From JBFJKD01 sp041600415 (GTDB taxonomy: Bacteria; Pseudomonadota; Gammaproteobacteria; Pseudomonadales; Porticoccaceae), in contig JBFIKF010000005.1 of NCBI GenBank assembly GCA_041600415.1, positions 1 through 64,000 of the forward strand: a DNA stretch of 64,000 nt, written 5' to 3'. Under the pieces are notes generated by a model that did no database searches, was not told the origin of the DNA, and saw only the letters and a program-made list of their open reading frames with translations. A program made the position numbers and the translations under genes. Shown piece by piece: positions 16,548-25,771 of this stretch; position 1 is the first letter of the stretch; each line of letters opens with the position of its first letter.

Positions 16548-17338
16548 AACAAACAGCTCAATTGATTGGAGAGATTAACAAAATCGGCGACGGACAATGT
16601 TTCCGGGCGCGCCTTAAGGTCCGCGTCCAGCGTTTCTGCAAGCTCCGTAGTGACCAGTAATTTCAGGCTATTGCGCAGGGTTTTGCGGCGCTGTTGAAAA
16701 CAGGTGTTGACCAGGCGGCGGAAGAGCGCCGGATCGTTGGCGCGCAACGGCAGGGGGCGCAGGGGTGTGAGGCGTACGAAGGCGGACTCAACTTTTGGTG
16801 CGGGTGCGAACGCATGTGGGGGAACTGCAACCAGCGTATCTACCTGGCAGCGATACTGTATGGCGACACTCAGTCGTCCATAGTGTTTATTGCCGGGCCG
16901 GGCCGCGAGTCTGTCGACCACCTCTTTTTGCAGCATAAAGTGCATGTCCGCAATGTTATCCGCGTAGTCGAGCAGATGAAAAATCAGCGGAGTGGAGATG
17001 TTGTATGGCAAATTACCCACGATGCGTAATGGTTGCGATGTTTTAAATAAGGTGGCGAAATCAAATTTCAGTGCGTCCCTTTGTAGTATCTGGCAGTCGG
17101 TATAATCAGCAAATTTTGTCTGTAATGCGGCAACCAGGTCGCGATCGAGTTCTATCATTTTTAGCGTCGGACACTGGGCCAACAGCGGCGCGGTGAGGGC
17201 GCCTTTGCCGGGCCCTATCTCCACCAGATTGTCCCCGCTCCGGGGCGCGATGGCGGATAGAATGTCGTTGATGATGTGTTGATCAATCAGAAAATTCTGT
17301 CCGAAACGCTTGCGCGGATGATGGGCAAAGTCGTTCAT
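16544..17338 (-). CDS. rsmA: 16S rRNA dimethyltransferase RsmA (KsgA)
   Basis: Dimethylates the two adjacent adenines in helix 45 of 16S rRNA late in 30S assembly; 264 residues. Motifs are PRKRFGQNFLID at the N-terminus, the S-adenosylmethionine-binding VEIGPGKGALT, and the catalytic NLPYNIS. Overlaps apaG and pdxA by 4 bp at either end. Confidence 0.97.
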   Translation of the reverse strand: MNDFAHHPRKRFGQNFLIDQHIINDILSAIAPRSGDNLVEIGPGKGALTAPLLAQCPTLKMIELDRDLVAALQTKFADYTDCQILQRDALKFDFATLFKTSQPLRIVGNLPYNISTPLIFHLLDYADNIADMHFMLQKEVVDRLAARPGNKHYGRLSVAIQYRCQVDTLVAVPPHAFAPAPKVESAFVRLTPLRPLPLRANDPALFRRLVNTCFQQRRKTLRNSLKLLVTTELAETLDADLKARPETLSVADFVNLSNQLSCLL

Positions 17339-18318
17339 GGCAACGGCGCCTGTGTTGCCATGGTAATCGCATAATCGAGCGCAGTGAGCAGACTGCTACT
17401 GTTGGCCTGACCACTGCCCGCCAGTGGCAATGCCGTGCCGTGGTCGACGGAGGTACGAATGATCGGCAGCCCGAGGGTAATGTTGACCGCTTTACCGAAG
17501 CCCGCGTATTTCAACACCGGCAGTCCCTGGTCGTGAAACATCGCCAGCACAGCATCCGCCTGTTGCAGATACGTTGGTGTAAATAAAGTATCTGCGGGTA
17601 GTGGGCCCTGTAAATTGATGCCCTGTCCACGCAGGCGATCCAGGGTGGGGGAGATGATGTCTCTCTCCTCGGTACCGAGATGGCCGCCTTCGCCCGCGTG
17701 GGGATTTAACCCGCACACCAGAATGCGCGGTTGTTCAAGACCAAACCTGGATTGCAGATCGCGGTGCAAAATCGTAATTACCGTTTCCAGCAACCGCGGG
17801 GTGATGGTTTGCGCTACTCTGGCGAGGGGCAGGTGGGTGGTTGCCAGGGCAACCCGCAAGTCCTCGGTGGCCAACATCATAACTACGTTAGCGGTATGGG
17901 TTAACGCCGCGAGATATTCGGTATGGCCGCTGAACGCGATTCCAGCGTCATTAATCACACCCTTATGTACCGGCCCGGTAACCAGCGCGGCACAGACGCC
18001 CCGCTCGCAGTCGCGGGTGGCCTGTTCCAGACTTTGTAGCACAAATGGGCTGTTGGCCGGGTTGAGCTGTCCGGCAATCGCCGGGGCAGCTAATCTCAGG
18101 GGGTGAATGGCGAGCTCACCGGGGTCGAGTGGTCGCGGTGTGCCGGTGGATCGGCGCAGCCGCAGTGGTAGACCCAATTGCTGCGCTCGTTGCAACAAAA
18201 GATTGGAATCTGTGTAGGCTACCAATTCGTGGGGGTAGCCGCGTTGCACCAGTTGAATAATCAGATCGGGGCCAATGCCGGCCGGCTCACCCGGCGTTAC
18301 CGCCAAGCGTAGGGTCAT
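17335..18318 (-). CDS. pdxA: 4-hydroxythreonine-4-phosphate dehydrogenase PdxA
   Basis: NAD-dependent enzyme of the DXP-dependent pyridoxal 5'-phosphate pathway; 327 residues. It starts MTLRLAVTPGEPAGIGPDL. Metal- and substrate-binding histidines lie in FSGHTEYLA, GLNPHAGEGGHLG and MFHDQGLPVLKY. It overlaps surA and rsmA by 4 bp, so the operon is tightly packed. Confidence 0.97.
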   Translation of the reverse strand: MTLRLAVTPGEPAGIGPDLIIQLVQRGYPHELVAYTDSNLLLQRAQQLGLPLRLRRSTGTPRPLDPGELAIHPLRLAAPAIAGQLNPANSPFVLQSLEQATRDCERGVCAALVTGPVHKGVINDAGIAFSGHTEYLAALTHTANVVMMLATEDLRVALATTHLPLARVAQTITPRLLETVITILHRDLQSRFGLEQPRILVCGLNPHAGEGGHLGTEERDIISPTLDRLRGQGINLQGPLPADTLFTPTYLQQADAVLAMFHDQGLPVLKYAGFGKAVNITLGLPIIRTSVDHGTALPLAGSGQANSSSLLTALDYAITMATQAPLP

Positions 18319-19613
18319 AGTTTGATATCGATAAACGCCTCGTCGCGAATTTCCTGTAGCCAGATCGGCAACTCTTCCTCAAACTTGCGCTGGCGCAACA
18401 CATTCTGCGCCTGGTTGCGCATAATTTCCGTGCTGAAATCCTGATGTCGGCGCTCGGTTACTTCTAAAATGTGCCAACCGAATTGAGTGCGAAAGGGTTC
18501 GCTAACCACGTTAATCTGCGCCTCCTGAATAGCCTGTTCAAACTGTGGTACAAACTGGCCGGGGACGGACCAGCCCACGCTACCACCATTGAGTGCGGAC
18601 CCACTGTCCTCGGAAAACTGGCGAGCGAGATCCGCAAAGTCTTCGCCCGCGGCGATACGCGCGCGCAGGTCGAGTAACATCGCGCGGGCGTCTTCCTCGC
18701 TGCGAATTTCGTTGGGCTTGATCAGAATATGTCGAACCATACTTTGCTGAATGAGTTCCTCGGTGTTGCCGCGGCGGTCATACAGCTTGAGTAAATGAAA
18801 CCCGGCGTCACTGCGAATGGGTGCGCTGACATCCCCAGGCTGTAATTCGGCCAGAACGGTGGCAAAAATCCCGGGTAACTGGGCGCTTTTGCGCCAGCCG
18901 ATATCACCGCCCTGCAGGGCGTTTTGCCCTGTGGAATGAGCGATAGCAAGTTGGCGAAAATCAGTGCCGCTAGTGGCTTGCTGGCGTAGGCTTTCGGCTT
19001 TATCAAAAACCTGCTGTACGGTTTCTTTATCCGCGCCGGAGGATACCGGCAGCAGTATGTGGCCGACATTGACGTCCGGCGAAGAGAGGAATTTTCCTTC
19101 CTCGGATTTTAGAAAGTTGTCGATATCCTGATCGGTGACAGAGAAGCGCCGCTGCACCTGACCCTGCTGCACGCGCGCGATGATCATCTCATCTTTCATC
19201 TGTGCTTTGAGTGCGGCAGGGTTTAATCCCTCCCGCGCAGCAATGGCCAGAAACTCGTCGAGCCCCAGGTTTTGCTGCTGCGCCAGTCGAGCCATTGCCT
19301 GATTAAGTTCCGCGTCGCTAATCTTGACGCCAGCGCGCAATCCCATGGACAGTTGCAGGCGATCCTGAATAAGTTTTTCCAGAACCTGTGGTATCAATAC
19401 TTCCTGCGGCGGCGGTTGTGTGCCGGAGGCCGAGATGCGCTGATAGATAATCGCCACCTGCTCCTGCAATTCGCTCGCCATTATCACGTCGTCGTTGACG
19501 ACGGCCACAACTTTATCGAGTAATTGTAGCTGGGCAACGCTCGGCGCGCTGATACAGATAGCCGTTAAAAAAATCAGTAACGAAAGCTTGGCGCGATACA
19601 TGGCGTTTCTCAT
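18315..19613 (-). CDS. surA: Periplasmic chaperone/peptidyl-prolyl isomerase SurA
   Basis: Escorts outer-membrane proteins, including LptD, to the BAM complex; 432 residues. A signal peptide is clear (SLLIFLTAICISAPSVAQ), so the mature protein is periplasmic. Order of parts: N-terminal chaperone domain starting KVVAVVNDDVIMASELQEQ, parvulin domain 1 around residues 175-270 (VGHILLPVSSG), parvulin domain 2 around 285-390 (VRHILIKPNE), and a C-terminal helix. An internal ATG four codons in is an alternative start. It begins 12 bp after the lptD stop. Confidence 0.97.
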   Translation of the reverse strand: MRNAMYRAKLSLLIFLTAICISAPSVAQLQLLDKVVAVVNDDVIMASELQEQVAIIYQRISASGTQPPPQEVLIPQVLEKLIQDRLQLSMGLRAGVKISDAELNQAMARLAQQQNLGLDEFLAIAAREGLNPAALKAQMKDEMIIARVQQGQVQRRFSVTDQDIDNFLKSEEGKFLSSPDVNVGHILLPVSSGADKETVQQVFDKAESLRQQATSGTDFRQLAIAHSTGQNALQGGDIGWRKSAQLPGIFATVLAELQPGDVSAPIRSDAGFHLLKLYDRRGNTEELIQQSMVRHILIKPNEIRSEEDARAMLLDLRARIAAGEDFADLARQFSEDSGSALNGGSVGWSVPGQFVPQFEQAIQEAQINVVSEPFRTQFGWHILEVTERRHQDFSTEIMRNQAQNVLRQRKFEEELPIWLQEIRDEAFIDIKL

Positions 19614-19625
19614 AGAAGTAGCGAA

Positions 19626-22316
19626 TCAGTTTTGCTCAGGCTGGTAGCCGTAGATGCCGTCGCTCAGGATGCTGTCCACCTGCGCACCGGTGCCGCCGAG
19701 GCCTTTAAGTTGAAACTGGAAGAAAATCCCTTCGTCGTACTGCAGGTCATCTTCGGGTAGCCCCAGAATATCGTTGCGGTCCAGCCAACGGCGCGCGACG
19801 ACGCTGGCGCGCCAGCAGCAGCTGTTGTATTCGATACCGCCAAATACTTCCAGTTCGCGACTGTTGGTGATGTCGTGATTCCAGCGACCCACCAGGCTCC
19901 AGTTGTCGGAAATGGGCAGGATGGTGGAGATATCGCCCTGCTCAATGGTATCGATGGTGACCCCGCCAGTGCCGAACGGAGGCGGTGGCAACAACCGGGG
20001 AACGGCGCGACTGTAACGGTAAACCATATTGAAAATCGCGTTGTTGTCATTGCGATAGCGCAGGCCCAGATTGCCCTTGTCAATTTTATTGGTGTCCGGG
20101 CTCATCAACATATCCGATTGAAAGCGCCATTGGCGGTTTAACACCAGCGCCAGTTCAGCGGCCACATCGGATTCATTGTTGAGCAGATCCGCAGCAGTTT
20201 GCGCCGCGAGTTGTCTTTGTCCGTCATCCGTCAGCAGCGCCAGTTGCGCCGCCAACAGGACGGAGTCGGACAATATGCCCTTGGTCAATGTGGGATCTGC
20301 AGACACATAGCGGTCATCCATATAGAACACCTGCCCGATACTGGCGCGCAGGCGCTCCAGGCCAGAGCTCGGGTCTATCAGGCGGCTGGTGAAGCCCAGG
20401 GTTACCTGTTCGGTGTCGCCGATACGGTCGCTGCCCGCGAAGCGGTCGTCGCGAAACAGTTGTTGGTAACTGAAGGTAAGGTCGGCGGTATCGAAGTTAG
20501 GGTGATCGATCTGGTCCTCATAATCCGAGTTCAGATAGTACAGCCGGGGCTCGAAAGTCTGTACGTGATCTTTAATAAACGTAGTATCCCGCTCAAAATA
20601 CAGGCCGGTATCGATAATGGCGACCGGCACCAGTGCATTGGGGCTGTCGTCTCCACCGGGAAGCACAGCGCTGTCCAGATCGTAGCTGAGATATTTGGCG
20701 ATAAACGACGGTTTAAAGTAACCCCACAGCCATTGCTTGTTCCAGGTCAGCCCGTAATCCATGCGCAGGCGGTTACCCGTGACGCGCCCGGAGTCGTTGT
20801 GATCAAATCGGGTGTACTGGTTATCGAGAGTCAACAGCAGGTCGAGATCTTCAAAGTAATAGCGACCATCAGCATCTATACGGGGCAGCTGCTGGTACTG
20901 CTCGCCAGTGTTTTCGATCAGTGTTTGATATTCCACGCCCCTCATATTGAAGCGCCAGTTATCCGTGCGATAGCCCGCCGAAGCGAGCTGTTTCATGTGG
21001 GTTTGGCTGCTGACCTCAAGGGTACGATTGCCCAGATCGCGAAAGTATTCAGCGTCGCTAACCTTGGTGTAGTCAATCTCGGTGTCCCAGGCGTAACCGA
21101 GGCCACCGGTATGGTCGATATTGACTAGCCAGCGCGTGTCTCCTTCGTGGGGTCGCTTGCCGGTAACCGGATCGATATTGATTTTCTCGTCCGAGTCATC
21201 GCCACCGTCATCGTTCCACAGGTAGGCGCCGCCGACCACGGTTTCTGTGTAGGGTGACAGGTGTCGAGTTTCCAGCTCCAGCATCGGTCCGCGCTGCTGT
21301 ATATAGCGGGGTGTAATAGTGGCGTCGTAATTGGGTGCCAGATTGAGATAGATGGGTTGCGCGATATCGAGACCGTTTTCATCGCCGATGCTGAACTGGG
21401 GAAACAATAATCCCGAGGCGCGACGACCGTCCACCGGATAGCGAATCCAGGGCACGTACAGAACCGGTACATCTTTGACCTTGACCCACATATTGCGCGC
21501 GGTCGCCAGGCCAGTTTCGGGATTGATCTGGATATTGCCCGCGCTCAACAGCCAGGTGTTATTGCCCGGTTCGCAGGTGGTGTAAGTCGCATTGTCGATG
21601 TAAATGACATCGTCGTTGCCGCGTCGCAGCTGGCCCGCAGTGCCGCGAATGCCCGATTCGTGAAACACATAAGTAGCGTCGTCGATTTGCACTTCGCCAC
21701 TGTCCATGTTGACCCTGGCTCCATCGCCCAGTAACAACATGCCCGGTTCGCGCAGCTGAACGTTACCCTGCAAGGTGACGGTGCGCTGGCCCTGATCAAC
21801 CACCGCCGAGTCGCTGCGCACCTGGCGATAGCCGTGGGATACCTGTACGTCGCCACTCAGTGTGGCAACCTCTCCCTGAGCTTCAGTTTTATCCGCACTG
21901 GCGCGCAGCGACGAAGCGTCTGGATCGAGATCCGCGTCCGGGTAATCCCGCGCAGGCTCGATATAGTCACCACAGCAGCCCGGTGCCATTTTTTCCCGCT
22001 GCGCTGCACTGAGGGCGGATTCATCTACCCAGTCCAGATTGCGCGCCACTTTAACCCGCGGTTCATCCTTGGGTGGCGCTTTGGCGCTGCGCGCTGCCGC
22101 GCGATGCCTGGGCCGATCAAAAGCGGGACCCGGCACTGCTTGCTCCGAGCAATCCCAGCCACCGTCACTACCGGCGCGGCAGATCCACTCCATATGAGTT
22201 TCCGTTTCGGCCATCCCCGGCACGGCTGCGCACAGCAGCACTCCAAAAAGTAGTCCGGGAGAAAAACGGGCTGCAAACCGCGGTCGGATGCGAATTCGTT
22301 GCATGGCGTGTGGCAT
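19626..22316 (-). CDS. lptD: LPS assembly protein LptD
   Basis: Outer-membrane beta-barrel that, with the lipoprotein LptE, inserts lipopolysaccharide into the outer leaflet; 896 residues from ATG 22316. A second ATG at 22304 (MQRIRIRPRF) is equally possible, and a longer upstream frame lacks support. A signal sequence (GLLFGVLLCAAVPGMAE) precedes a short segment with WICRAGSDGGWDC and GCCGDYIEP. Next come the OstA beta-jellyroll (around residues 150-270) and the C-terminal barrel. The cysteines needed for inter-domain disulphides are present: one in YTTCEPGNN and the NSCCWR pair near the end. lptE lies at 30.5-31.0 kb. Confidence 0.95.
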   Translation of the reverse strand: MPHAMQRIRIRPRFAARFSPGLLFGVLLCAAVPGMAETETHMEWICRAGSDGGWDCSEQAVPGPAFDRPRHRAAARSAKAPPKDEPRVKVARNLDWVDESALSAAQREKMAPGCCGDYIEPARDYPDADLDPDASSLRASADKTEAQGEVATLSGDVQVSHGYRQVRSDSAVVDQGQRTVTLQGNVQLREPGMLLLGDGARVNMDSGEVQIDDATYVFHESGIRGTAGQLRRGNDDVIYIDNATYTTCEPGNNTWLLSAGNIQINPETGLATARNMWVKVKDVPVLYVPWIRYPVDGRRASGLLFPQFSIGDENGLDIAQPIYLNLAPNYDATITPRYIQQRGPMLELETRHLSPYTETVVGGAYLWNDDGGDDSDEKINIDPVTGKRPHEGDTRWLVNIDHTGGLGYAWDTEIDYTKVSDAEYFRDLGNRTLEVSSQTHMKQLASAGYRTDNWRFNMRGVEYQTLIENTGEQYQQLPRIDADGRYYFEDLDLLLTLDNQYTRFDHNDSGRVTGNRLRMDYGLTWNKQWLWGYFKPSFIAKYLSYDLDSAVLPGGDDSPNALVPVAIIDTGLYFERDTTFIKDHVQTFEPRLYYLNSDYEDQIDHPNFDTADLTFSYQQLFRDDRFAGSDRIGDTEQVTLGFTSRLIDPSSGLERLRASIGQVFYMDDRYVSADPTLTKGILSDSVLLAAQLALLTDDGQRQLAAQTAADLLNNESDVAAELALVLNRQWRFQSDMLMSPDTNKIDKGNLGLRYRNDNNAIFNMVYRYSRAVPRLLPPPPFGTGGVTIDTIEQGDISTILPISDNWSLVGRWNHDITNSRELEVFGGIEYNSCCWRASVVARRWLDRNDILGLPEDDLQYDEGIFFQFQLKGLGGTGAQVDSILSDGIYGYQPEQN

Positions 22317-22367
22317 TCTTGTTGTCCAGTATAAGGGTGACGACCGGGTTGCCCCGTAATGGCCCAT

Positions 22368-22394
22368 CCAGAGCGCCATTTTACCTAAAGTTCG
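22368..22394 (-). promoter_or_regulatory. Candidate sigmaE promoter of lptD-surA
   Basis: Reading leftward, CGAACTT (22394-22388) and TCTGG (22372-22368) are spaced by 15 bases, close to the sigmaE consensus GGAACTT with TCTGA. Transcription would start around 22360, some 45 bp before the lptD ATG. The lptD-surA operon is sigmaE-controlled in E. coli, which supports the reading. The match is good but imperfect. Confidence 0.45.
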
Positions 22395-22477
22395 CGCGGG
22401 TGCGAGTCCTGGCATGGGTATTCGTCTAAAATAACGGCCACGACCCTCAAACGCCCCTTATTGTCGACAGGAATACC

Positions 22478-23506
22478 ATGGATCGCGATGCTTTGCTGCT
22501 GTGGGTAAAAACCTACCTCCCGTTTCCGTCGCAGCAGTCGGATATTTCCTTGTGTGCGCTCGCCGGTGACGCGGGCTTCCGGCATTATTTTCGGGTTAAT
22601 TCAAGTCCTTCTGTGATAGCGGTCATAGCGCCGCCCGAACGTGAGGATAATAGCGCTTTCGTGCACAAAGGACTGGCGCTGGCGGCGGGGGGAGTCCATG
22701 TTCCCAGGGTGTATGCGGTCGATTACCAGCTCGGATATATGCTACAGGAGGATCTCGGGGATAAACTGTACCTGAACGCTCTGCGGGTAAACACGGCCGC
22801 AGCCCTGTACAGTGCTGCGGAAGATGCCTTGCTGGCCATGCAACGTATGCAACCGCCTGCCGGGTTGTTCGGCGATTACGATAGCGCGGAATTGTATCGA
22901 GAGATGGGATTATTTCCACGGTGGTTCGTCGGGGAACTACTGGGGATAAGTCCGACCGCTGAAGAACAGCGCAACCTGGATACGTTGTTTGCCATCTTGA
23001 TTGATAATGCGCTGCAACAACCCCAGGTGGTGGTGCATCGTGACTTCCACGGCCGAAATTTACTGGTACTGGAAGAGGGTGGTGTGGGCGTGGTGGACTA
23101 TCAGGATGCGGTCGTGGGGGCGATCACCTACGATCTGGTGTCGCTGCTTAAGGATTGCTATATACGCTGGCCGCCAGCGATGGTGCGCCAACGGGCGTTA
23201 CATTATCGGGACCGACTGGTCGCCGCAGGATCGATGACATCGGTTGACGACCAGACTTTTTTACGCTGGTTTGACCTGATGGGCCTGCAGCGGCATATCA
23301 AGGTGCTGGGTATATTTGCGCGCCTGTCATTGCGCGACGGCAAACACCGCTATCTGGATGATCTGCCGCGGGTGATTGGCTATGTCCTCGAAGCGGCGGA
23401 TAACTACGGGCCAACCCGCGAATTTTCCCAGTGGCTGCGCGCAAAATTACTGCCCGTTGCACAGGGCCAACCCTGGTATCGAGCTGTAGAATCGGTCGCG
23501 GATTAG
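22478..23506 (+). CDS. amgK: N-acetylmuramate/N-acetylglucosamine kinase AmgK
   Basis: Aminoglycoside-phosphotransferase-fold kinase of 342 residues that phosphorylates the anomeric hydroxyl of MurNAc during cell-wall recycling. The catalytic loop HRDFHGRN places the base at D189 with N194, and the metal-binding aspartate is D207 in VVDYQD. The ATP-lobe start DAGFRHYFRV is typical. The assignment rests on the fold together with the partner murU, 62 bp downstream. In Pseudomonas this pair bypasses de novo UDP-MurNAc synthesis and lowers fosfomycin sensitivity. It is divergent from lptD. Confidence 0.88.
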   Translation: MDRDALLLWVKTYLPFPSQQSDISLCALAGDAGFRHYFRVNSSPSVIAVIAPPEREDNSAFVHKGLALAAGGVHVPRVYAVDYQLGYMLQEDLGDKLYLNALRVNTAAALYSAAEDALLAMQRMQPPAGLFGDYDSAELYREMGLFPRWFVGELLGISPTAEEQRNLDTLFAILIDNALQQPQVVVHRDFHGRNLLVLEEGGVGVVDYQDAVVGAITYDLVSLLKDCYIRWPPAMVRQRALHYRDRLVAAGSMTSVDDQTFLRWFDLMGLQRHIKVLGIFARLSLRDGKHRYLDDLPRVIGYVLEAADNYGPTREFSQWLRAKLLPVAQGQPWYRAVESVAD

Positions 23507-23568
23507 TCCACGGTGGTCAGGTATGACCTGTCGATATCGTGTACCCCGTAAACGGGCTGGGTTAACTT

Positions 23569-24255
23569 ATGAAAGCAATGATTCTGGCTGCGGGCCGCGG
23601 AGCAAGATTGCGGCCTTTGACGGATAGTACGCCAAAACCGCTGTTGATCGCCCACGGCAAGCCGCTGATCGCCTACCACATAGAGCGACTAGCCCGCGCC
23701 GGAGTGCGCCAGTTGGTCATCAATACCTCCTGGCTTGGGGAAAAAATTGAAGCCTATGTGGGGGACGGCTCCCGGTTCGGGGTTGAGGTGCTGTGGTCGC
23801 GCGAACCGCAACCACTGGAAACCGGTGGCGGCATTCGTCGGGCACTTCCGTTGCTTGGGCACGACCCTTTTCTGGTGGTAAACAGCGACATCTGGACAGA
23901 TTATCCGTTCGAGAAATTGGTCGCGCAGGATTGGTCCGCAGAGCAGGATGCATACCTGGTGTTGGTACCCAATCCCCCTCACCATCAGCGGGGGGATTTT
24001 ATTTTGGACGCTGCGGGAGTGGTGCGCCATTCGCGGCATAGCGCCGCAACACTGACTTTCAGTGGCATAAGTATCCTGTGGCCAGAAATTTTTGCGCTGC
24101 ATCCCTGGGGCAGTGAAAAATTTGCGCTACGCGACGTGTTGTCTGGCAGCATCGACGCGGGTTTTGTAAACGGCGAATGCTACCACGGGAACTGGTGGGA
24201 TATCGGGACCGTCGAGCGCCTGCAGGCGCTCGACCTATTTCTCAATGCAGGTTAA
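23569..24255 (+). CDS. murU: N-acetylmuramate 1-phosphate uridylyltransferase MurU
   Basis: Makes UDP-MurNAc from MurNAc 1-phosphate and UTP, the step after AmgK; 228 residues. The nucleotidyltransferase signature LAAGRGARLRPLTDSTPKP is complete, and VVNSDIWTDY holds the metal-binding aspartate. C-terminal NGECYHGNWWDIGTVERLQ is characteristic of this subfamily. Same strand as amgK and probably one transcript. Confidence 0.9.
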   Translation: MKAMILAAGRGARLRPLTDSTPKPLLIAHGKPLIAYHIERLARAGVRQLVINTSWLGEKIEAYVGDGSRFGVEVLWSREPQPLETGGGIRRALPLLGHDPFLVVNSDIWTDYPFEKLVAQDWSAEQDAYLVLVPNPPHHQRGDFILDAAGVVRHSRHSAATLTFSGISILWPEIFALHPWGSEKFALRDVLSGSIDAGFVNGECYHGNWWDIGTVERLQALDLFLNAG

Positions 24256-24474
24256 CCGGGGCGACGAGGTCTGGCACTGTATTAGCGGCGGTCAGGTGCA
24301 GTACCCGCAGCCGCGCCATTCGCGAAACGCTAACGGCGTTGCCACAAAAATGTTGAATGTCATGTCTAAAATACTCCCGTCGATCGCGCAAATGGCGATA
24401 CAATACGGGCTGGTCACGTTGCGTTGTCGCCACGTTTTCTTTCTGCCTATCTGTTAGCTATTCACGAGGAAATC

Positions 24475-25674
24475 ATGTTCGCATCACTTGACGCTCTGGC
24501 GCCGGACCCAATCCTTGGGTTATTGGCCAGTTTCCGTGAAGACTCTAATCCGCTGAAAGTCGATTTAGGCGTAGGTGTGTACCGCGATGAATCCGGAGCG
24601 ACGCCAATTATGGCGGCGGTGAAGGACGCGGAGGGCAGGTTTTACAAAATAGAAGACAGCAAATCCTATATCGGCCCAGCGGGTGTACCGGAATTTAACC
24701 AGGGCATTCGCAATCTGATTTTTGGCCCACAGCATGCGGCGTTGCGGGACAATTGTGTGCGCACGGTGTTAACCCCCGGTGGTTGCGGCGCACTGCGGAT
24801 AGGTGCGGAACTGTTAAAGCGCTGTGCGCCGCAGACTACCGTGTGGGTGAGCGATCCCACCTGGGCGAATCATATGCCGTTACTGGGCAACGCGGGACTT
24901 AAACTGACGCAGTATCCCTACTACGACAAAGACAGTCATACCCTGACGTTTGACGCTATGCTGTCAGCGCTGGCGGAGGCAGGCAGTGGCGATGTCGTGT
25001 TACTGCACGGTTGTTGTCACAACCCCTGCGGCGCGGATCTAACTGAAAGCCAGTGGCAGGCGCTTACCGAGCTGGCAGAGCGCCGTGGGTTTTTACCCTT
25101 TATCGATTTGGCCTATCAGGGCTTCAGTCGCGGCGTCGAGGAAGATGCCTACGGCGTGCGTTTGATGGCGCAACGTCTGCCGGAAGTGCTGGTGGCCAGT
25201 TCCTGTTCAAAAAATTTCGGATTATACCGGGAGCGGGTTGGCAGTTTATCGGTGGTGGGTAAATCGCCCGCCGTTGCCGATGCGACACTGACCCATATTA
25301 ATAATGTAGTGCGCGGTAATTATTCCATGCCCCCTTCCCACGGCGGGGCGATCGTCGGTACTATCTTGCAGGACTCTGAACTTACCGCCGCCTGGCTGGC
25401 GGAGTTGACTCCCATGCGCGACCGCCTCAATTCCCTGCGCGAGGATCTGGTGGCAAACCTGGTGGCAAAGGGCGCGCCTCGGGATTTTTCGTTTATTCAA
25501 CGCCAGCACGGCATGTTTTCGTTTCTCGGGGTTACGCCGGAGCAAGTTGAGCGTCTGCGCAGTGACTACAGCATTTATATGGTGGGGTCGAGTCGCATCA
25601 ATATTGCGGGCCTTAGCCAGTCAAATATTGATTACGTTGCGCAGGCCATAACCGCAGTATTAAAAAATGGCTGA
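24475..25674 (+). CDS. tyrB: Aromatic/aspartate aminotransferase, class I
   Basis: PLP enzyme of 399 residues that transfers amino groups between aromatic amino acids or aspartate and 2-oxoglutarate. K246 in SSCSKNFGLYRERVG forms the Schiff base. N183 (GCCHNPCGADLT), D211 and Y214 (FIDLAYQG) complete the cofactor site, and the C-terminal arginine lies in SSRINIAGL. The start is ATG 24475, placed by GAGGA six bases upstream; the open frame extends 17 codons further without support. TyrB and AspC cannot be separated with certainty here. It stands alone, with a terminator after it. Confidence 0.88.
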   Translation: MFASLDALAPDPILGLLASFREDSNPLKVDLGVGVYRDESGATPIMAAVKDAEGRFYKIEDSKSYIGPAGVPEFNQGIRNLIFGPQHAALRDNCVRTVLTPGGCGALRIGAELLKRCAPQTTVWVSDPTWANHMPLLGNAGLKLTQYPYYDKDSHTLTFDAMLSALAEAGSGDVVLLHGCCHNPCGADLTESQWQALTELAERRGFLPFIDLAYQGFSRGVEEDAYGVRLMAQRLPEVLVASSCSKNFGLYRERVGSLSVVGKSPAVADATLTHINNVVRGNYSMPPSHGGAIVGTILQDSELTAAWLAELTPMRDRLNSLREDLVANLVAKGAPRDFSFIQRQHGMFSFLGVTPEQVERLRSDYSIYMVGSSRINIAGLSQSNIDYVAQAITAVLKNG

Positions 25675-25715
25675 GTAACTCTGGCCAATTATAGAGCGGC
25701 AGCCAAGATGGCAAG

Positions 25716-25741
25716 AAAAAGGGGCGCAAGCCCCTTTTTTT
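25716..25741. terminator. Bidirectional terminator between tyrB and the acyl-CoA ligase
   Basis: The stem AAAAAGGGGC/GCCCCTTTTT has a GCAA tetraloop and a T run on each strand. It sits 42 bp after the tyrB stop and 31 bp beyond the stop of the convergent ligase gene, so it can serve both. Confidence 0.88.
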
Positions 25742-25771
25742 CATTCAGCGAAGAGCAAGATGAAGTGCGGA

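Noticed and set aside
20199..21128. 309-codon open frame opposite lptD
   Set aside because: It lies wholly within the well-supported lptD gene on the other strand. It has no family motif and reflects the base composition of the third codon positions.
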